From an uncultured Eubacteriales bacterium (lineage in GTDB: Bacteria; Bacillota; Clostridia; Oscillospirales; Oscillospiraceae): DNA of 22,138 nt. Below the pieces are notes generated by a model. That model was given only the letters and a program-made list of their open reading frames with translations. It was not told the origin of the DNA and searched no databases. Positions 1 to 6,010 of the stretch are shown one piece after another; position 1 is the first letter of the stretch; every line of letters begins with the position of its first letter. The stretch is from the NCBI GenBank assembly GCA_900549495.1, contig UROL01000006.1:1-22138 (forward strand), given 5' to 3'. The translations under genes were made by a program, and so were the position numbers.

Positions 1-5
1 GCTAT

Positions 6-38
6 TCGTCGGCAGCGTCAGATGTGTATAAGAGACAG
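6..38 (+). other. Nextera Read-1 transposon adapter (artefact)
   Basis: The 33 bases match the Illumina Nextera Read 1 adapter. They end in the 19-bp mosaic end, whose last bases are TATAAGAGACAG at 27-38. Bases 1-5 (GCTAT) lie where the i5 index would be and are probably its tail. This is library sequence, not genome. Confidence 0.97.
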
Positions 39-452
39 GACCGGCAGCGGGCGGTATACGAAATTGTTCTGCGGGCCAACAAAGAGGTGGCCGCCCAGGC
101 CAAGCCCGGCATGACCACCCGGGATCTGAATGAAATCTGCAAAAAGGTTCTGGCCCAGGGCTGCGTGGAGTTGGGGCTGATTGCCGACGAAAGCGGCATC
201 GGCAAATACTACATGCACGGTGTCTCCCACCATCTGGGCATCGACGTCCACGACGTCACCGCCGAGGGTGTCAAGCTGGAAAAGGGCAGCATCATCTCCG
301 ATGAGCCGGGCCTGTACATCGACGAATGGGAAATCGGCATCCGCATCGAAGACGACCTGCTTATCACGGAAGACGGCTGCAAGGTACTATCCGAAAGCAT
401 TATCAAGGAACCGGATGAAATTGAGGAATTCATGGCCACCCATAAGAAATAA
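39..452 (+). CDS. Xaa-Pro aminopeptidase (M24B), C-terminal fragment
   Basis: This is the last ~137 residues of a metal-dependent aminopeptidase that removes N-terminal residues preceding proline. The 5' part is missing because the contig ends in adapter; any start codon upstream of base 39 lies in adapter. Three M24 metal-site motifs are visible in order: HGVSHHLG with the ligand His, SDEPGLYI with the first Glu, and GIRIEDD with the last Glu. The two Asp ligands expected further upstream are off the contig or just at its edge. The stop TAA is at 450-452 and a terminator follows within 10 bases, so this is the last gene of its transcript. It is a different gene from the complete M24 peptidase at 18738-19802. 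Confidence 0.9.
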   Translation, partial: DRQRAVYEIVLRANKEVAAQAKPGMTTRDLNEICKKVLAQGCVELGLIADESGIGKYYMHGVSHHLGIDVHDVTAEGVKLEKGSIISDEPGLYIDEWEIGIRIEDDLLITEDGCKVLSESIIKEPDEIEEFMATHKK

Positions 453-460
453 TCCCCTCA

Positions 461-500
461 CCGCCCCAGGCAGAGCCTACTCTGCCGGGGGCGGCTTTTT
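461..500 (+). terminator. Rho-independent terminator after the M24 peptidase
   Basis: CCGCCCC (461-467) pairs with GGGGCGG (488-494), and inside it GGCAGA (469-474) pairs with TCTGCC (481-486). A CTTTTT run follows directly. Confidence 0.9.
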
Positions 501-571
501 GTTGGATTGCACCGGCACGAAATTATGCAGGAAGCAATTCCTTACGGAAATTATCTTTTCAAGAATTTTTG

Positions 572-600
572 TTGACAAACCGGCTGCTCTGTGCTATTGT
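572..600 (+). promoter_or_regulatory. Sigma-A type promoter upstream of the lipoprotein/TraX genes
   Basis: TTGACA (572-577), a 17-base spacer, then TATTGT (595-600). The operator-like dyad at 599-616 overlaps the end of the -10 box. The promoter now drives the lipoprotein gene. The fit of promoter plus operator to the gntR operon at 2172 suggests that it originally drove that operon. Confidence 0.8.
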
Positions 601-616
601 ATCAGTACACTAATAC
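599..616 (+). promoter_or_regulatory. Candidate GntR (YtrA-type) operator
   Basis: The 18 bases form a dyad of pattern GTATnAGTnnACTnATAC, symmetric at 14 of 18 positions, placed at the -10 box and start of transcription. A dyad in this position is what an autoregulated YtrA-type GntR operon would have. The only GntR gene in the window lies 1.5 kb downstream. That this regulator binds here is inference. Confidence 0.5.
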
Positions 617-621
617 AGTAA
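611..621 (+). repeat. 11-bp direct repeat, left copy
   Basis: TAATACAGTAA occurs here and again at 2145-2155, just outside the two ~55-bp repeats. The pair looks like a target-site duplication around an inserted 1.5-kb segment. Confidence 0.55.
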
Positions 622-625
622 AAAC

Positions 626-676
626 CTCAAAAAATCCAGCGTTATCAATGGGTTTTTGAGTTTTGCAAAAGACTAT
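626..676 (+). repeat. ~55-bp hairpin repeat, copy A
   Basis: An imperfect direct repeat of 2095-2146. The shared blocks are AAAAATCCAG, TCAATGGG, TTTTGAGTTTT and AGACTAT. Its own halves are complementary: CTCAAAAA (626-633) can pair with TTTTTGAG (653-660), and TTTT follows. The RNA could therefore fold into an AU-rich hairpin in the leader of the lipoprotein gene, like a weak attenuator. Confidence 0.65.
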
Positions 677-703
677 TAAAGAAATAATTTGGAGGTTTTA
701 TTT

Positions 704-1069
704 ATGAAGAAAACCATTACTGCTTTGCTGTGTGTTATGCTGTGCCTTACCGTGCTGAGCGGGTGTGGAAACAGCGAGAGGTACAGTGTGCAGGAGCGAG
801 AAGCTATTGCGACTGCAATTTCCATGGTGGAGGAAAAGTACAACACGGATATCAACGAGAGCAAATATTTGTATTCGGTTGGCAAACAGGTGTCTGAAAA
901 TGAGTTCGTGGCTCTGGACAACAATACAGCTCCAGAAGAACAGTATCAAAATATCATTTCCGTCTCTGCTATGAACAATCATCCGGACAAAGGCGATACA
1001 CTTCTTTCCTTTGCCGTGATCTACAACAGTTTGACGAAAGAAATCGTTGCAATCTACATCAACAAGTGA
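704..1069 (+). CDS. small lipoprotein of unknown function
   Basis: 121 residues. The N-terminus is a lipoprotein signal peptide: MKK, a hydrophobic core, then the lipobox LSGC with Cys21 as the predicted lipidated residue. The product is probably anchored on the outer face of the membrane. The remaining ~100 residues are soluble and polar, and I recognise no family. The ATG at 704 is chosen because GGAGG at 691-695 sits 8 bases upstream and the signal peptide begins there; the upstream TTG at 689 would overlap the ribosome binding site. The stop overlaps the ribosome binding site of the TraX-like gene, so the two are translated as a pair. Base composition is visibly AT-richer than the flanking genes, suggesting acquisition. 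Confidence 0.8.
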   Translation: MKKTITALLCVMLCLTVLSGCGNSERYSVQEREAIATAISMVEEKYNTDINESKYLYSVGKQVSENEFVALDNNTAPEEQYQNIISVSAMNNHPDKGDTLLSFAVIYNSLTKEIVAIYINK

Positions 1070-1077
1070 GGAACATC

Positions 1078-1833
1078 ATGAAGCGTTTGAATGCCTTTCA
1101 GTTAAAATTATTTATGGCTCTGCTTATGGTTCTTGACCATTTGCATCACATCCCCGGATTTTTACCGCCTTGGTGGATGGAAATCTTCCACGTTATTACA
1201 AGATGCGTTGCGCCGTTCTTTGGCTATATGGCGGTCGAAGGTTTTATCCATACCCGAAGCAGGCTGAAATACAATGGGCGTCTATTCCTGTGGGCAGGAA
1301 TCATGTTTGCAGGTAACTTCGGGCTGAACCGCCTGTTAAATGTAGATTCCCTGACAGTCTACAACAATATTTTCTTTACACTGGCGATGGGAGTGCTTGC
1401 GTTAAACGTATGGTGCTATCCCGTAAAAAGTGGGAAGATCAGTCCGAAAGCAATATTGGCATTGCGTATTCTGATTGCAGTTCCGATTACTGTTTATGCA
1501 TGTGTAGCATATGAAGGGAGCTATGCTGTTGTACCGTTCATGTTTATATGCTATATTTTCCGTGATAAGACGAAAATGCGTAACCTTTCGATCCTTCTAT
1601 TGTCGGTTCTTTTGTTTATCCCGTCTTTTCAGGTATACCCATCTATGGAAACAACGATAAGGGCTCTGATGTATAATAGTGACTGGCTGCTGTTTACGAC
1701 AATTCCCTTTATGTATTTGTACAACGGAGAACGAGGGCCAAAAACAAAATTCAGTAAATACTTTTTCTATGTGTTCTATCCGGCACATTTGTGGATTTTG
1801 GCATTGATCGGATACTTCACAACCATGGCATAA
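1078..1833 (+). CDS. TraX-like integral membrane protein
   Basis: 251 residues with about seven hydrophobic segments. It starts in the pattern seen in TraX-family proteins, LNAFQLKLFMALLMVLDHLHH, a first membrane helix carrying an Asp-His pair. In plasmid F, TraX acetylates pilin; chromosomal TraX homologues in Firmicutes are widespread and mostly of unknown role, possibly membrane acyltransferases. The ATG at 1078 is preferred over the GTG at 1066 because GAGG (1068-1071), overlapping the previous stop, is correctly spaced. There is no conjugation machinery nearby. Like the lipoprotein gene, it is AT-richer than the surrounding DNA. Its 3' end directly abuts a transposase remnant on the other strand. 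Confidence 0.8.
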   Translation: MKRLNAFQLKLFMALLMVLDHLHHIPGFLPPWWMEIFHVITRCVAPFFGYMAVEGFIHTRSRLKYNGRLFLWAGIMFAGNFGLNRLLNVDSLTVYNNIFFTLAMGVLALNVWCYPVKSGKISPKAILALRILIAVPITVYACVAYEGSYAVVPFMFICYIFRDKTKMRNLSILLLSVLLFIPSFQVYPSMETTIRALMYNSDWLLFTTIPFMYLYNGERGPKTKFSKYFFYVFYPAHLWILALIGYFTTMA

Positions 1834-1837
1834 AGAG

Positions 1838-1991
1838 GGATGGCTTCTGCCATACCGTTGGAAAAAGCGTTGTAGAATCTTGCGGGTATAATCGTTTCAA
1901 AATCAATATGGTTTTCCAACAATTCGATGAGCGCCGGTTTCTGATCCTCCATTGATTTTGAAACATCGTTGTAGATGTCCTCCAGGGACAT
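1838..1991 (-). pseudogene. transposase N-terminus remnant, frameshifted
   Basis: Read on the minus strand from ATG 1991, the frame opens MSLEDIYNDVSKSMEDQK and continues to IPARFYNAF, resembling the start of a DDE transposase family common in gut Clostridia. The family is recalled from memory and was not searched. After NAF the resemblance continues only if one base is restored: the shifted frame reads QRYGRSH. It then stops near 1840, next to the TraX stop codon. About 50 residues of an expected several hundred remain, so this is a dead 5' fragment of an insertion sequence. Confidence 0.55.
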
Positions 1992-2094
1992 TTACACACA
2001 TTTATTTCGCATGATCTTTTCTCCTGTTTTTTCTTTTTTGTTGTTTCGTCACTTCAATTATAGCAAAAAGCCGGAGAAAAATCAGTAGTAAATA

Positions 2095-2146
2095 CTTCAA
2101 AAATCCAGTGTTTTCAATGGGGTTTTGAGTTTTACAAGAGACTATA
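2095..2146 (+). repeat. ~55-bp hairpin repeat, copy B
   Basis: Direct-repeat partner of 626-676, in the same orientation, 1.47 kb away. TCAAAA near the left and TTTTGA near 2123-2128 can pair, so a weaker version of the same hairpin is possible. The right end runs into TATAAT (2143-2148). That is a -10-like box for gntR but lacks a -35 at normal spacing; TTGAGT is only 12 bases upstream. Confidence 0.65.
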
Positions 2147-2155
2147 ATACAGTAA
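2145..2155 (+). repeat. 11-bp direct repeat, right copy
   Basis: TAATACAGTAA, identical to 611-621. Joining the sequence left of 621 directly to the sequence right of 2155 gives a compact leader: promoter, dyad operator, then AAGGAGG and the gntR start. Confidence 0.55.
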
Positions 2156-2171
2156 CACAAGGAGGAAGCCT

Positions 2172-2540
2172 ATGGACTGGAAATTTACCGGCGACCGCCC
2201 GGTATACCAGCAAATCATGGAGCAAATCCGCGGCTCAATTCTAAAAGGGGCGCTGACCCCCGGGGAGCGCATTGCCTCCGTCCGGGATCTGGCTGCACAG
2301 GCACGGGTGAATCCCAACACCATGCAGCGGGCGCTGACAGAATTGGAGCGAGAAGGGCTGCTGGTTGGCGGCGGCACCAGTGGCCGGACGGTAACAAAGG
2401 ATGCCCTGGTGCTGCAAAAAATGCGGCAGCAGGCGCTGGAAGACCTGGCACGGGAATGTGCGGAAAAATTCATGGTATTTGGTGTCAGCCCGGCGCAGGC
2501 AGCAGAGCTGCTGCGAGGGCTGGAAAAGGAGGAACGCTAA
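2172..2540 (+). CDS. GntR-family transcriptional regulator, YtrA type
   Basis: 122 residues. An N-terminal winged helix-turn-helix occupies roughly residues 8-75: PVYQQIMEQIRGSILKG, PGERIASVRDLA, then NPNTMQRALTELEREGLL. It is followed by only ~45 residues of helical tail instead of a large effector domain, which is the mark of the YtrA subfamily. Such proteins usually repress the ABC transporter operon that they head, often responding to cell-envelope stress. AAGGAGG at 2159-2165 sets the start. The stop is followed after one base by the ABC ATPase start, so the three genes form one operon. The candidate operator is at 599-616, now separated by an inserted block. Confidence 0.92.
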   Translation: MDWKFTGDRPVYQQIMEQIRGSILKGALTPGERIASVRDLAAQARVNPNTMQRALTELEREGLLVGGGTSGRTVTKDALVLQKMRQQALEDLARECAEKFMVFGVSPAQAAELLRGLEKEER

Positions 2541-2541
2541 T

Positions 2542-3252
2542 ATGGAAAACACTGTTCTATCAACAAAGGGGCTGACAAAGCGCTATGGGAAAACCCTGGC
2601 GCTGGACAATCTTTCCTTGGAGCTGCCCCAGGGAAGGATTGTAGGGCTGCTTGGCCCCAATGGCAGCGGCAAGACCACCTTGCTGAAGCTGGCGGCGGGA
2701 CTGTTGACCCCCACTGCCGGAACCATCACCATCTGTGGGGAAAAGATTGGCCCGCAGAGCAAGGGGCTGGTGTCCTATCTTCCGGACAAGAGCTATCTGA
2801 ACAAGCAGCAGAAAATCCGGGAGATTCTGGACTTCTTCCAGGATTTTTATGGGGATTTTGACCGCCCCCGGGCGGAATCCATGCTGCGGGCATTGAAGCT
2901 CGACCCGGAAGCCAGGCTGAAAACCCTCTCCAAGGGCAACCAGGAAAAGGTTCAGCTGGTGCTGGTCATGTCCCGGAAGGCAAAGCTGTATCTGCTGGAT
3001 GAGCCCATCGGCGGCGTTGACCCTGCTGCCCGGGACTACATTCTCAATACCATTATTACCAACTATGACCCGGGTGCAACGGTGCTCATCTCCACCCATC
3101 TGATTGGGGATGTGGAGCGAGTGCTGGACGAATTCATCTTCCTGTCCCAGGGCAAGGTGATTCGTCAGGGCAGCACCGATGAAGTGCGGGAAGAAACCGG
3201 CACTTCCCTGGATGAACTGTTTCGGGAGGTATTCAAATGTTTGGAAAATTGA
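2542..3252 (+). CDS. ABC transporter ATP-binding protein (YtrB-like)
   Basis: 236 residues. Walker A is GPNGSGKTT at 38-46. The signature motif is LSKGNQEKVQ, the Walker B is LYLLDEPIGGVD, and the switch His is in STHLIGDVE. The variant signature LSKGNQ is seen in exporter-type ATPases of this group. It energises the membrane protein encoded next. The start is ATG 2542, with AGGAGG at 2527-2532; an in-frame upstream extension to 2401 would overlap most of the gntR C-terminus and is rejected. The product probably works in envelope stress or peptide export under GntR control; the substrate is unknown. Confidence 0.93.
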   Translation: MENTVLSTKGLTKRYGKTLALDNLSLELPQGRIVGLLGPNGSGKTTLLKLAAGLLTPTAGTITICGEKIGPQSKGLVSYLPDKSYLNKQQKIREILDFFQDFYGDFDRPRAESMLRALKLDPEARLKTLSKGNQEKVQLVLVMSRKAKLYLLDEPIGGVDPAARDYILNTIITNYDPGATVLISTHLIGDVERVLDEFIFLSQGKVIRQGSTDEVREETGTSLDELFREVFKCLEN

Positions 3253-4037
3253 TGAAGGCCGAGTGGCGTTCCAGCCGCCGGGTCATTGGAGCGCTGTGCG
3301 CCGTTGTGCTGATTTCCGGGGCGCTGCTGGGGCTGCTGGGCAATCTGCTGCTGCGGGAATCCTCCGGCAATTGGCAGCTGCCAGGCTTTGTGAATATCCT
3401 GTTTTCCCTGCTGTCCTTTGCTGCAGTGCTGGCGGTGGCGTTGTCCCTGGCTGCCAGCGTGTTTTACGTGCTGTGGCGGTATTACCGGAGCCGATTTACG
3501 GAGGAGGGCTACCTCACCTATACCCTGCCGGTGAACAATCATCAGCTGATGCTGTCCTCCATTCTGGCAAGCGTGCTGGAAATTCTCCTGGTTGCTCTGG
3601 CCACCGTGGCAGCCGTAGCGATGGCCTTCGGCATTTTTGCCGCCGGGCTTCCCTGGGATGAGGTGGACGGTTCCGTCTGGCTGCGGCTGCGGGATGCCTT
3701 TGAGGAGCTTCGCATCAGCTTCCGTCCCATTGCCGGGGATATGGTGCTGCTCCTGGTGAACGCAGTAATGATGTGGCTGACCATCCTGCTGACGCTGATG
3801 CTGGCAGTAACTATCGGCGCCACCGCTGCCAAGAAGCACCCGATTTTCCATGCCATTGCGGTGTACTATGGCCTCAGCCTGGTTCGCATGGCTGCCTACC
3901 TGGGCGCCGCAGATGCCTGCGGCTACCTGTCCAGCCGTGCAACCCTTGCGGTGCTGGCGGGTGTCAATGCCGTCACCATGCTGATTGCCTACTTCTGGAT
4001 GCACTACCTGACCAGCCGGAGACTGAATCTGAACTGA
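3237..4037 (+). CDS. ABC transporter permease
   Basis: 266 residues with about six hydrophobic segments: residues ~16-38, ~50-80, ~105-135, ~165-190, ~205-225 and ~235-258. This is the usual shape of the membrane subunit of an ABC-2-like exporter. The 16-base overlap with the ATPase gene and GGAGGT at 3225-3230, six bases before the ATG, indicate coupled translation. The sequence is too divergent to name a family. Its place after a GntR/YtrB-like pair makes it the permease of that transporter. Confidence 0.85.
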   Translation: MFGKLMKAEWRSSRRVIGALCAVVLISGALLGLLGNLLLRESSGNWQLPGFVNILFSLLSFAAVLAVALSLAASVFYVLWRYYRSRFTEEGYLTYTLPVNNHQLMLSSILASVLEILLVALATVAAVAMAFGIFAAGLPWDEVDGSVWLRLRDAFEELRISFRPIAGDMVLLLVNAVMMWLTILLTLMLAVTIGATAAKKHPIFHAIAVYYGLSLVRMAAYLGAADACGYLSSRATLAVLAGVNAVTMLIAYFWMHYLTSRRLNLN

Positions 4038-4141
4038 CCATGCCCTCAGGGAAACAAGCGAATACCAGCCAGATTTCCTAGTCGGCCTCTCCGCCCGAGG
4101 ATGCCATTGGGAACTGGGCGATTCACCCACATAAGTAAAAA

Positions 4142-4194
4142 GGCTCGCAGTAGCTTCGGATTGCAAATATCCGGCTGCTGCGGGCCTATTATTT
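4142..4194 (+). terminator. terminator after the ABC operon
   Basis: A 13-bp stem with two G-U pairs joins 4142-4154 (GGCTCGCAGTAGC) to 4174-4186 (GCTGCTGCGGGCC). CGGAT/ATCCG pairs inside it, and the tail is TATTATTT. The U-tail is interrupted, so termination may be moderate. Confidence 0.7.
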
Positions 4195-4527
4195 GTAGTG
4201 GGTCTCCTTGTAGGCAGGATATCTAAATATAGGAAACTGGCAGTGGATTTACAGCAGTTCACTATTGGTTGCATTGGAAAATTCTATTAAGAAAAGGATT
4301 TTTCCTCTTTCAATGGTAAAATTGGCAACAACAGTAAATGCTTTTAGGGAGCTTGGCGGAACAAGCGTGATTCGCCGCATTCTGCTGCTTCCGAAAGTTG
4401 CCCACTTCATATATTACACTGTAACCAGGTTGATTTCCAAAAAATATTCCGCAATTTCCGTCAGGGAACACCTCTTTTAATACATTCTACATTGAATTCT
4501 CATTTTCAAGAATGTAAAGAGGATGAA
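4195..4527. other. AT-rich gene-free stretch
   Basis: About 330 bases, clearly AT-richer than the neighbourhood. An open frame at 4265-4480 lacks a ribosome binding site and resembles nothing I know. No RNA gene, repeat or clear promoter is seen. It may be a decayed gene or insertion-element scar. Confidence 0.5.
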
Positions 4528-4569
4528 AAAATCCGAACCCATTCCCCACAGAGAAGAAGTTCGGATTTT
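4528..4569 (-). terminator. terminator of tRNA-Val
   Basis: Perfect 11-bp stem AAAATCCGAAC (4528-4538) / GTTCGGATTTT (4559-4569). On the minus strand it ends in a run of T, immediately beyond the tRNA 3' end. Confidence 0.85.
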
Positions 4570-4575
4570 CATGTA

Positions 4576-4652
4576 TGGTGGACGATATAGGACTCGAACC
4601 TATGACCTTCCGCACGTCAAGCGGATGCTCTAGCCAGCTGAGCTAATCGTCC
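4576..4652 (-). tRNA. tRNA-Val (GAC)
   Basis: The 77-nt cloverleaf has acceptor stem GGACGAT/ATCGTCC, D-arm GCTC...GAGC, and anticodon stem TCCGC/GCGGA enclosing loop TTGACGT (anticodon GAC). The T-arm is ATAGG-TTCGAGT-CCTAT, and discriminator A with encoded CCA follows (CCA at 4576-4578). It stands alone between its own promoter and terminator. Confidence 0.95.
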
Positions 4653-4677
4653 AGATATTCTTGCAAGCAACGCTTGA

Positions 4678-4706
4678 ATTATACAGGATAGCAAAAGATT
4701 TGTCAA
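4678..4706 (-). promoter_or_regulatory. consensus promoter of tRNA-Val
   Basis: On the minus strand, TTGACA (4701-4706), 17 bases, TATAAT (4678-4683): a perfect sigma-A consensus about 25 bases before the tRNA 5' end. Confidence 0.93.
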
Positions 4707-4823
4707 GCTCTTTTTTCGTCCTTTGGCCGGGTGGTTTCTCCCCCAGGGAACGTTCTGCAGGGGTGAAGGCCGAAAAAGGCTGGTAGGATGCCGCAAAAGT
4801 GGAAGAAAAATGATAAAATATGC

Positions 4824-4852
4824 TTGACTTCTTGCTTGTAAGATGGTAAAAT
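4824..4852 (+). promoter_or_regulatory. promoter of rplU operon
   Basis: TTGACT (4824-4829), 17-base spacer, TAAAAT (4847-4852), giving a leader of about 80 bases before the L21 start. Confidence 0.85.
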
Positions 4853-4865
4853 ACCAGAGCCGCAT

Positions 4866-4932
4866 TGAAGAGGTTTAAGTGGTGCGCCCATCGCCCCACC
4901 TCAAAAGCGAGACTACACAACTAAAGTAGGTG
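4866..4932 (+). promoter_or_regulatory. L21 ribosomal-protein leader (structured 5' UTR)
   Basis: The leader contains the hairpin GTGGTGCG (4879-4886) / CGCCCCAC (4892-4899) and a short stem CTAC (4913-4916) / GTAG (4926-4929) next to the ribosome binding site. Position and general form match the L21 leader motif known upstream of rplU in Firmicutes, thought to allow autoregulation by the ribosomal protein. The assignment is by context and remembered consensus, not by a covariance-model search. Confidence 0.6.
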
Positions 4933-4938
4933 AAACAA

Positions 4939-5250
4939 ATGAAGGCAGTTATCGTAACCGGAGGCAAGCAGTACACCGTAGCTGAGGGCGACGTCCTGTT
5001 CGTTGAGAAGCTGGGCGTTGAGGCTGAGGCAAATGTCAAGTTCGATCAGGTTCTGGCCGTTCTGGACGGTGAGAATTCCAAGATTGGTGCCCCCACTGTA
5101 GAAGGCGCTGTTGTCGAGGCCAAGGTCGTGAAGAACGGCAAGGGCAAGAAGCTCCACGTTCTGAAGTACAAGGCTAAGAAGAACGAGAAGAAGAAGATCG
5201 GCCACCGTCAGCCCTACACCAAGGTGGAGATCACCAAGATCGCTCTGTAA
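4939..5250 (+). CDS. rplU: 50S ribosomal protein L21
   Basis: 103 residues, the normal L21 length. It starts [18 protein letters not shown], and its C-terminal half includes [19 protein letters not shown], the basic 23S rRNA-binding segment with the conserved GHRQPYT motif. ATG 4939 is chosen over the in-frame GTG at 4930 because it gives the family's N-terminus and AGGTG lies six bases upstream. First gene of the L21-Prp-L27 operon. Confidence 0.97.
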   Translation: MKAVIVTGGKQYTVAEGDVLFVEKLGVEAEANVKFDQVLAVLDGENSKIGAPTVEGAVVEAKVVKNGKGKKLHVLKYKAKKNEKKKIGHRQPYTKVEITKIAL

Positions 5251-5253
5251 TTT

Positions 5254-5577
5254 ATGACAAGATGCGAATTTTTCACCGAAGACGACAGAATCACAGGATT
5301 CTCCGTTTCGGGTCACAGCGGATATAGTGAGGTCGGCAGCGACATTGTCTGCGCCGCCATTACCGCTGTTGTCACCATGGCCGAAGCCACCATCAATGAT
5401 GTGTGCGGTGCCAAAGCCAAGGTGCGTGTCAAGGAGGCGGATGCCCGCATCACCCTGACACTCCCCGCTTCCTGCGATGAGGAAGAAAGCGTCCAGGCAG
5501 TTCTTGCCGGAATGATGCTGACTCTGTGCAGCCTGCGGGATGATTATCCTGATTATATCGAAGTTTTGGAGGTGTAA
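5254..5577 (+). CDS. prp: ribosomal-processing cysteine protease Prp
   Basis: 107 residues. The motif [19 protein letters not shown] carries the catalytic His21 and Cys33 of the Prp (YsxB) family. Prp cuts the short N-terminal extension off ribosomal protein L27 before it enters the 50S subunit. It lies between rplU and rpmA, three bases after the L21 stop and four before the L27 start. There is no good ribosome binding site, so translation is probably coupled to L21. The presence of a matching cleavage site in L27 supports the assignment. Confidence 0.95.
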   Translation: MTRCEFFTEDDRITGFSVSGHSGYSEVGSDIVCAAITAVVTMAEATINDVCGAKAKVRVKEADARITLTLPASCDEEESVQAVLAGMMLTLCSLRDDYPDYIEVLEV

Positions 5578-5581
5578 CAAA

Positions 5582-5863
5582 ATGCTGAAGATTGGTATTC
5601 AGTTCTTCGCTCACCACAAGGGCGGCGGTTCCACCAAGAACGGCCGTGATTCCGAGTCCAAGCGACTGGGCTGCAAGCGTGCTGACGGTCAGTTTGTTCT
5701 GGCTGGCAACATCCTGGTTCGCCAGAGAGGCACCCACATCCATCCCGGCACCAACGTTGGTATCGGCAAGGACGACACCCTGTTTGCACTGGTTGACGGT
5801 ACCGTCAAGTTCGAGCGCATGGGTAAGGATCGCCGGAAGTGCTCCGTTTACGCTGAGCAGTAA
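5582..5863 (+). CDS. rpmA: 50S ribosomal protein L27, with cleavable N-terminal extension
   Basis: 93 residues. MLKIGIQFF is the Firmicutes extension; the mature protein begins [20 protein letters not shown], matching the N-terminus of L27 in bacteria without the extension. The expected Prp cut is between Phe9 and Ala10. The mature N-terminus reaches into the peptidyl-transferase centre. GGAGGT at 5569-5574 overlaps the prp stop region and sets the start. Confidence 0.97.
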   Translation: MLKIGIQFFAHHKGGGSTKNGRDSESKRLGCKRADGQFVLAGNILVRQRGTHIHPGTNVGIGKDDTLFALVDGTVKFERMGKDRRKCSVYAEQ

Positions 5864-5880
5864 TTCCGTATAGCCCTCAG

Positions 5881-5916
5881 AAGGACTGCCGCAAGTTTTT
5901 GCAGCAGTCCTTTTTT
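5881..5916 (+). terminator. terminator after rpmA
   Basis: AAGGACTGC (5881-5889) pairs with GCAGTCCTT (5904-5912), with six T at 5911-5916. Confidence 0.9.
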
Positions 5917-5924
5917 AAGCACTG

Positions 5925-5981
5925 TTGGTGAATGCTGAAAGCAAAGGATTCCCCCTCCCCTCTTTTTTCACCATTCACCAA
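5925..5981. repeat. perfect 10-bp inverted repeat upstream of obg
   Basis: TTGGTGAATG (5925-5934) and CATTCACCAA (5972-5981) are exact reverse complements around a 37-base pyrimidine-rich loop. It ends 29 bases before the obg start and is separate from the rpmA terminator. Role unknown; it could be a second terminator-like structure or part of the obg leader. Confidence 0.6.
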
Positions 5982-6010
5982 GCCATGTTCCTTTTCAGGA
6001 GGTATGCAAA

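Larger units (their letters stand above)
1834..2171. other. intergenic region, TraX-like gene to gntR
   Basis: 338 bases without an intact gene. It contains the transposase fragment (1838-1991, minus), the likely promoter of that fragment (TATAAT on the minus strand at 2057-2062), a degenerate echo of the 599-616 operator (ATCAGT at 2081-2086 and AAATAC at 2090-2095), repeat copy B and the right 11-bp repeat. I see no convincing terminator between the TraX-like gene and gntR apart from the weak hairpin in copy B. Confidence 0.6.

Noticed and set aside
3165..4274. A 369-residue minus-strand open frame
   Set aside because: Low-complexity Gln/His-rich shadow opposite the ABC permease and the end of the ATPase gene.
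4265..4480. A 71-residue open frame in the AT-rich patch
   Set aside because: No ribosome binding site, no ATG at the start and no recognisable similarity; probably chance or debris.
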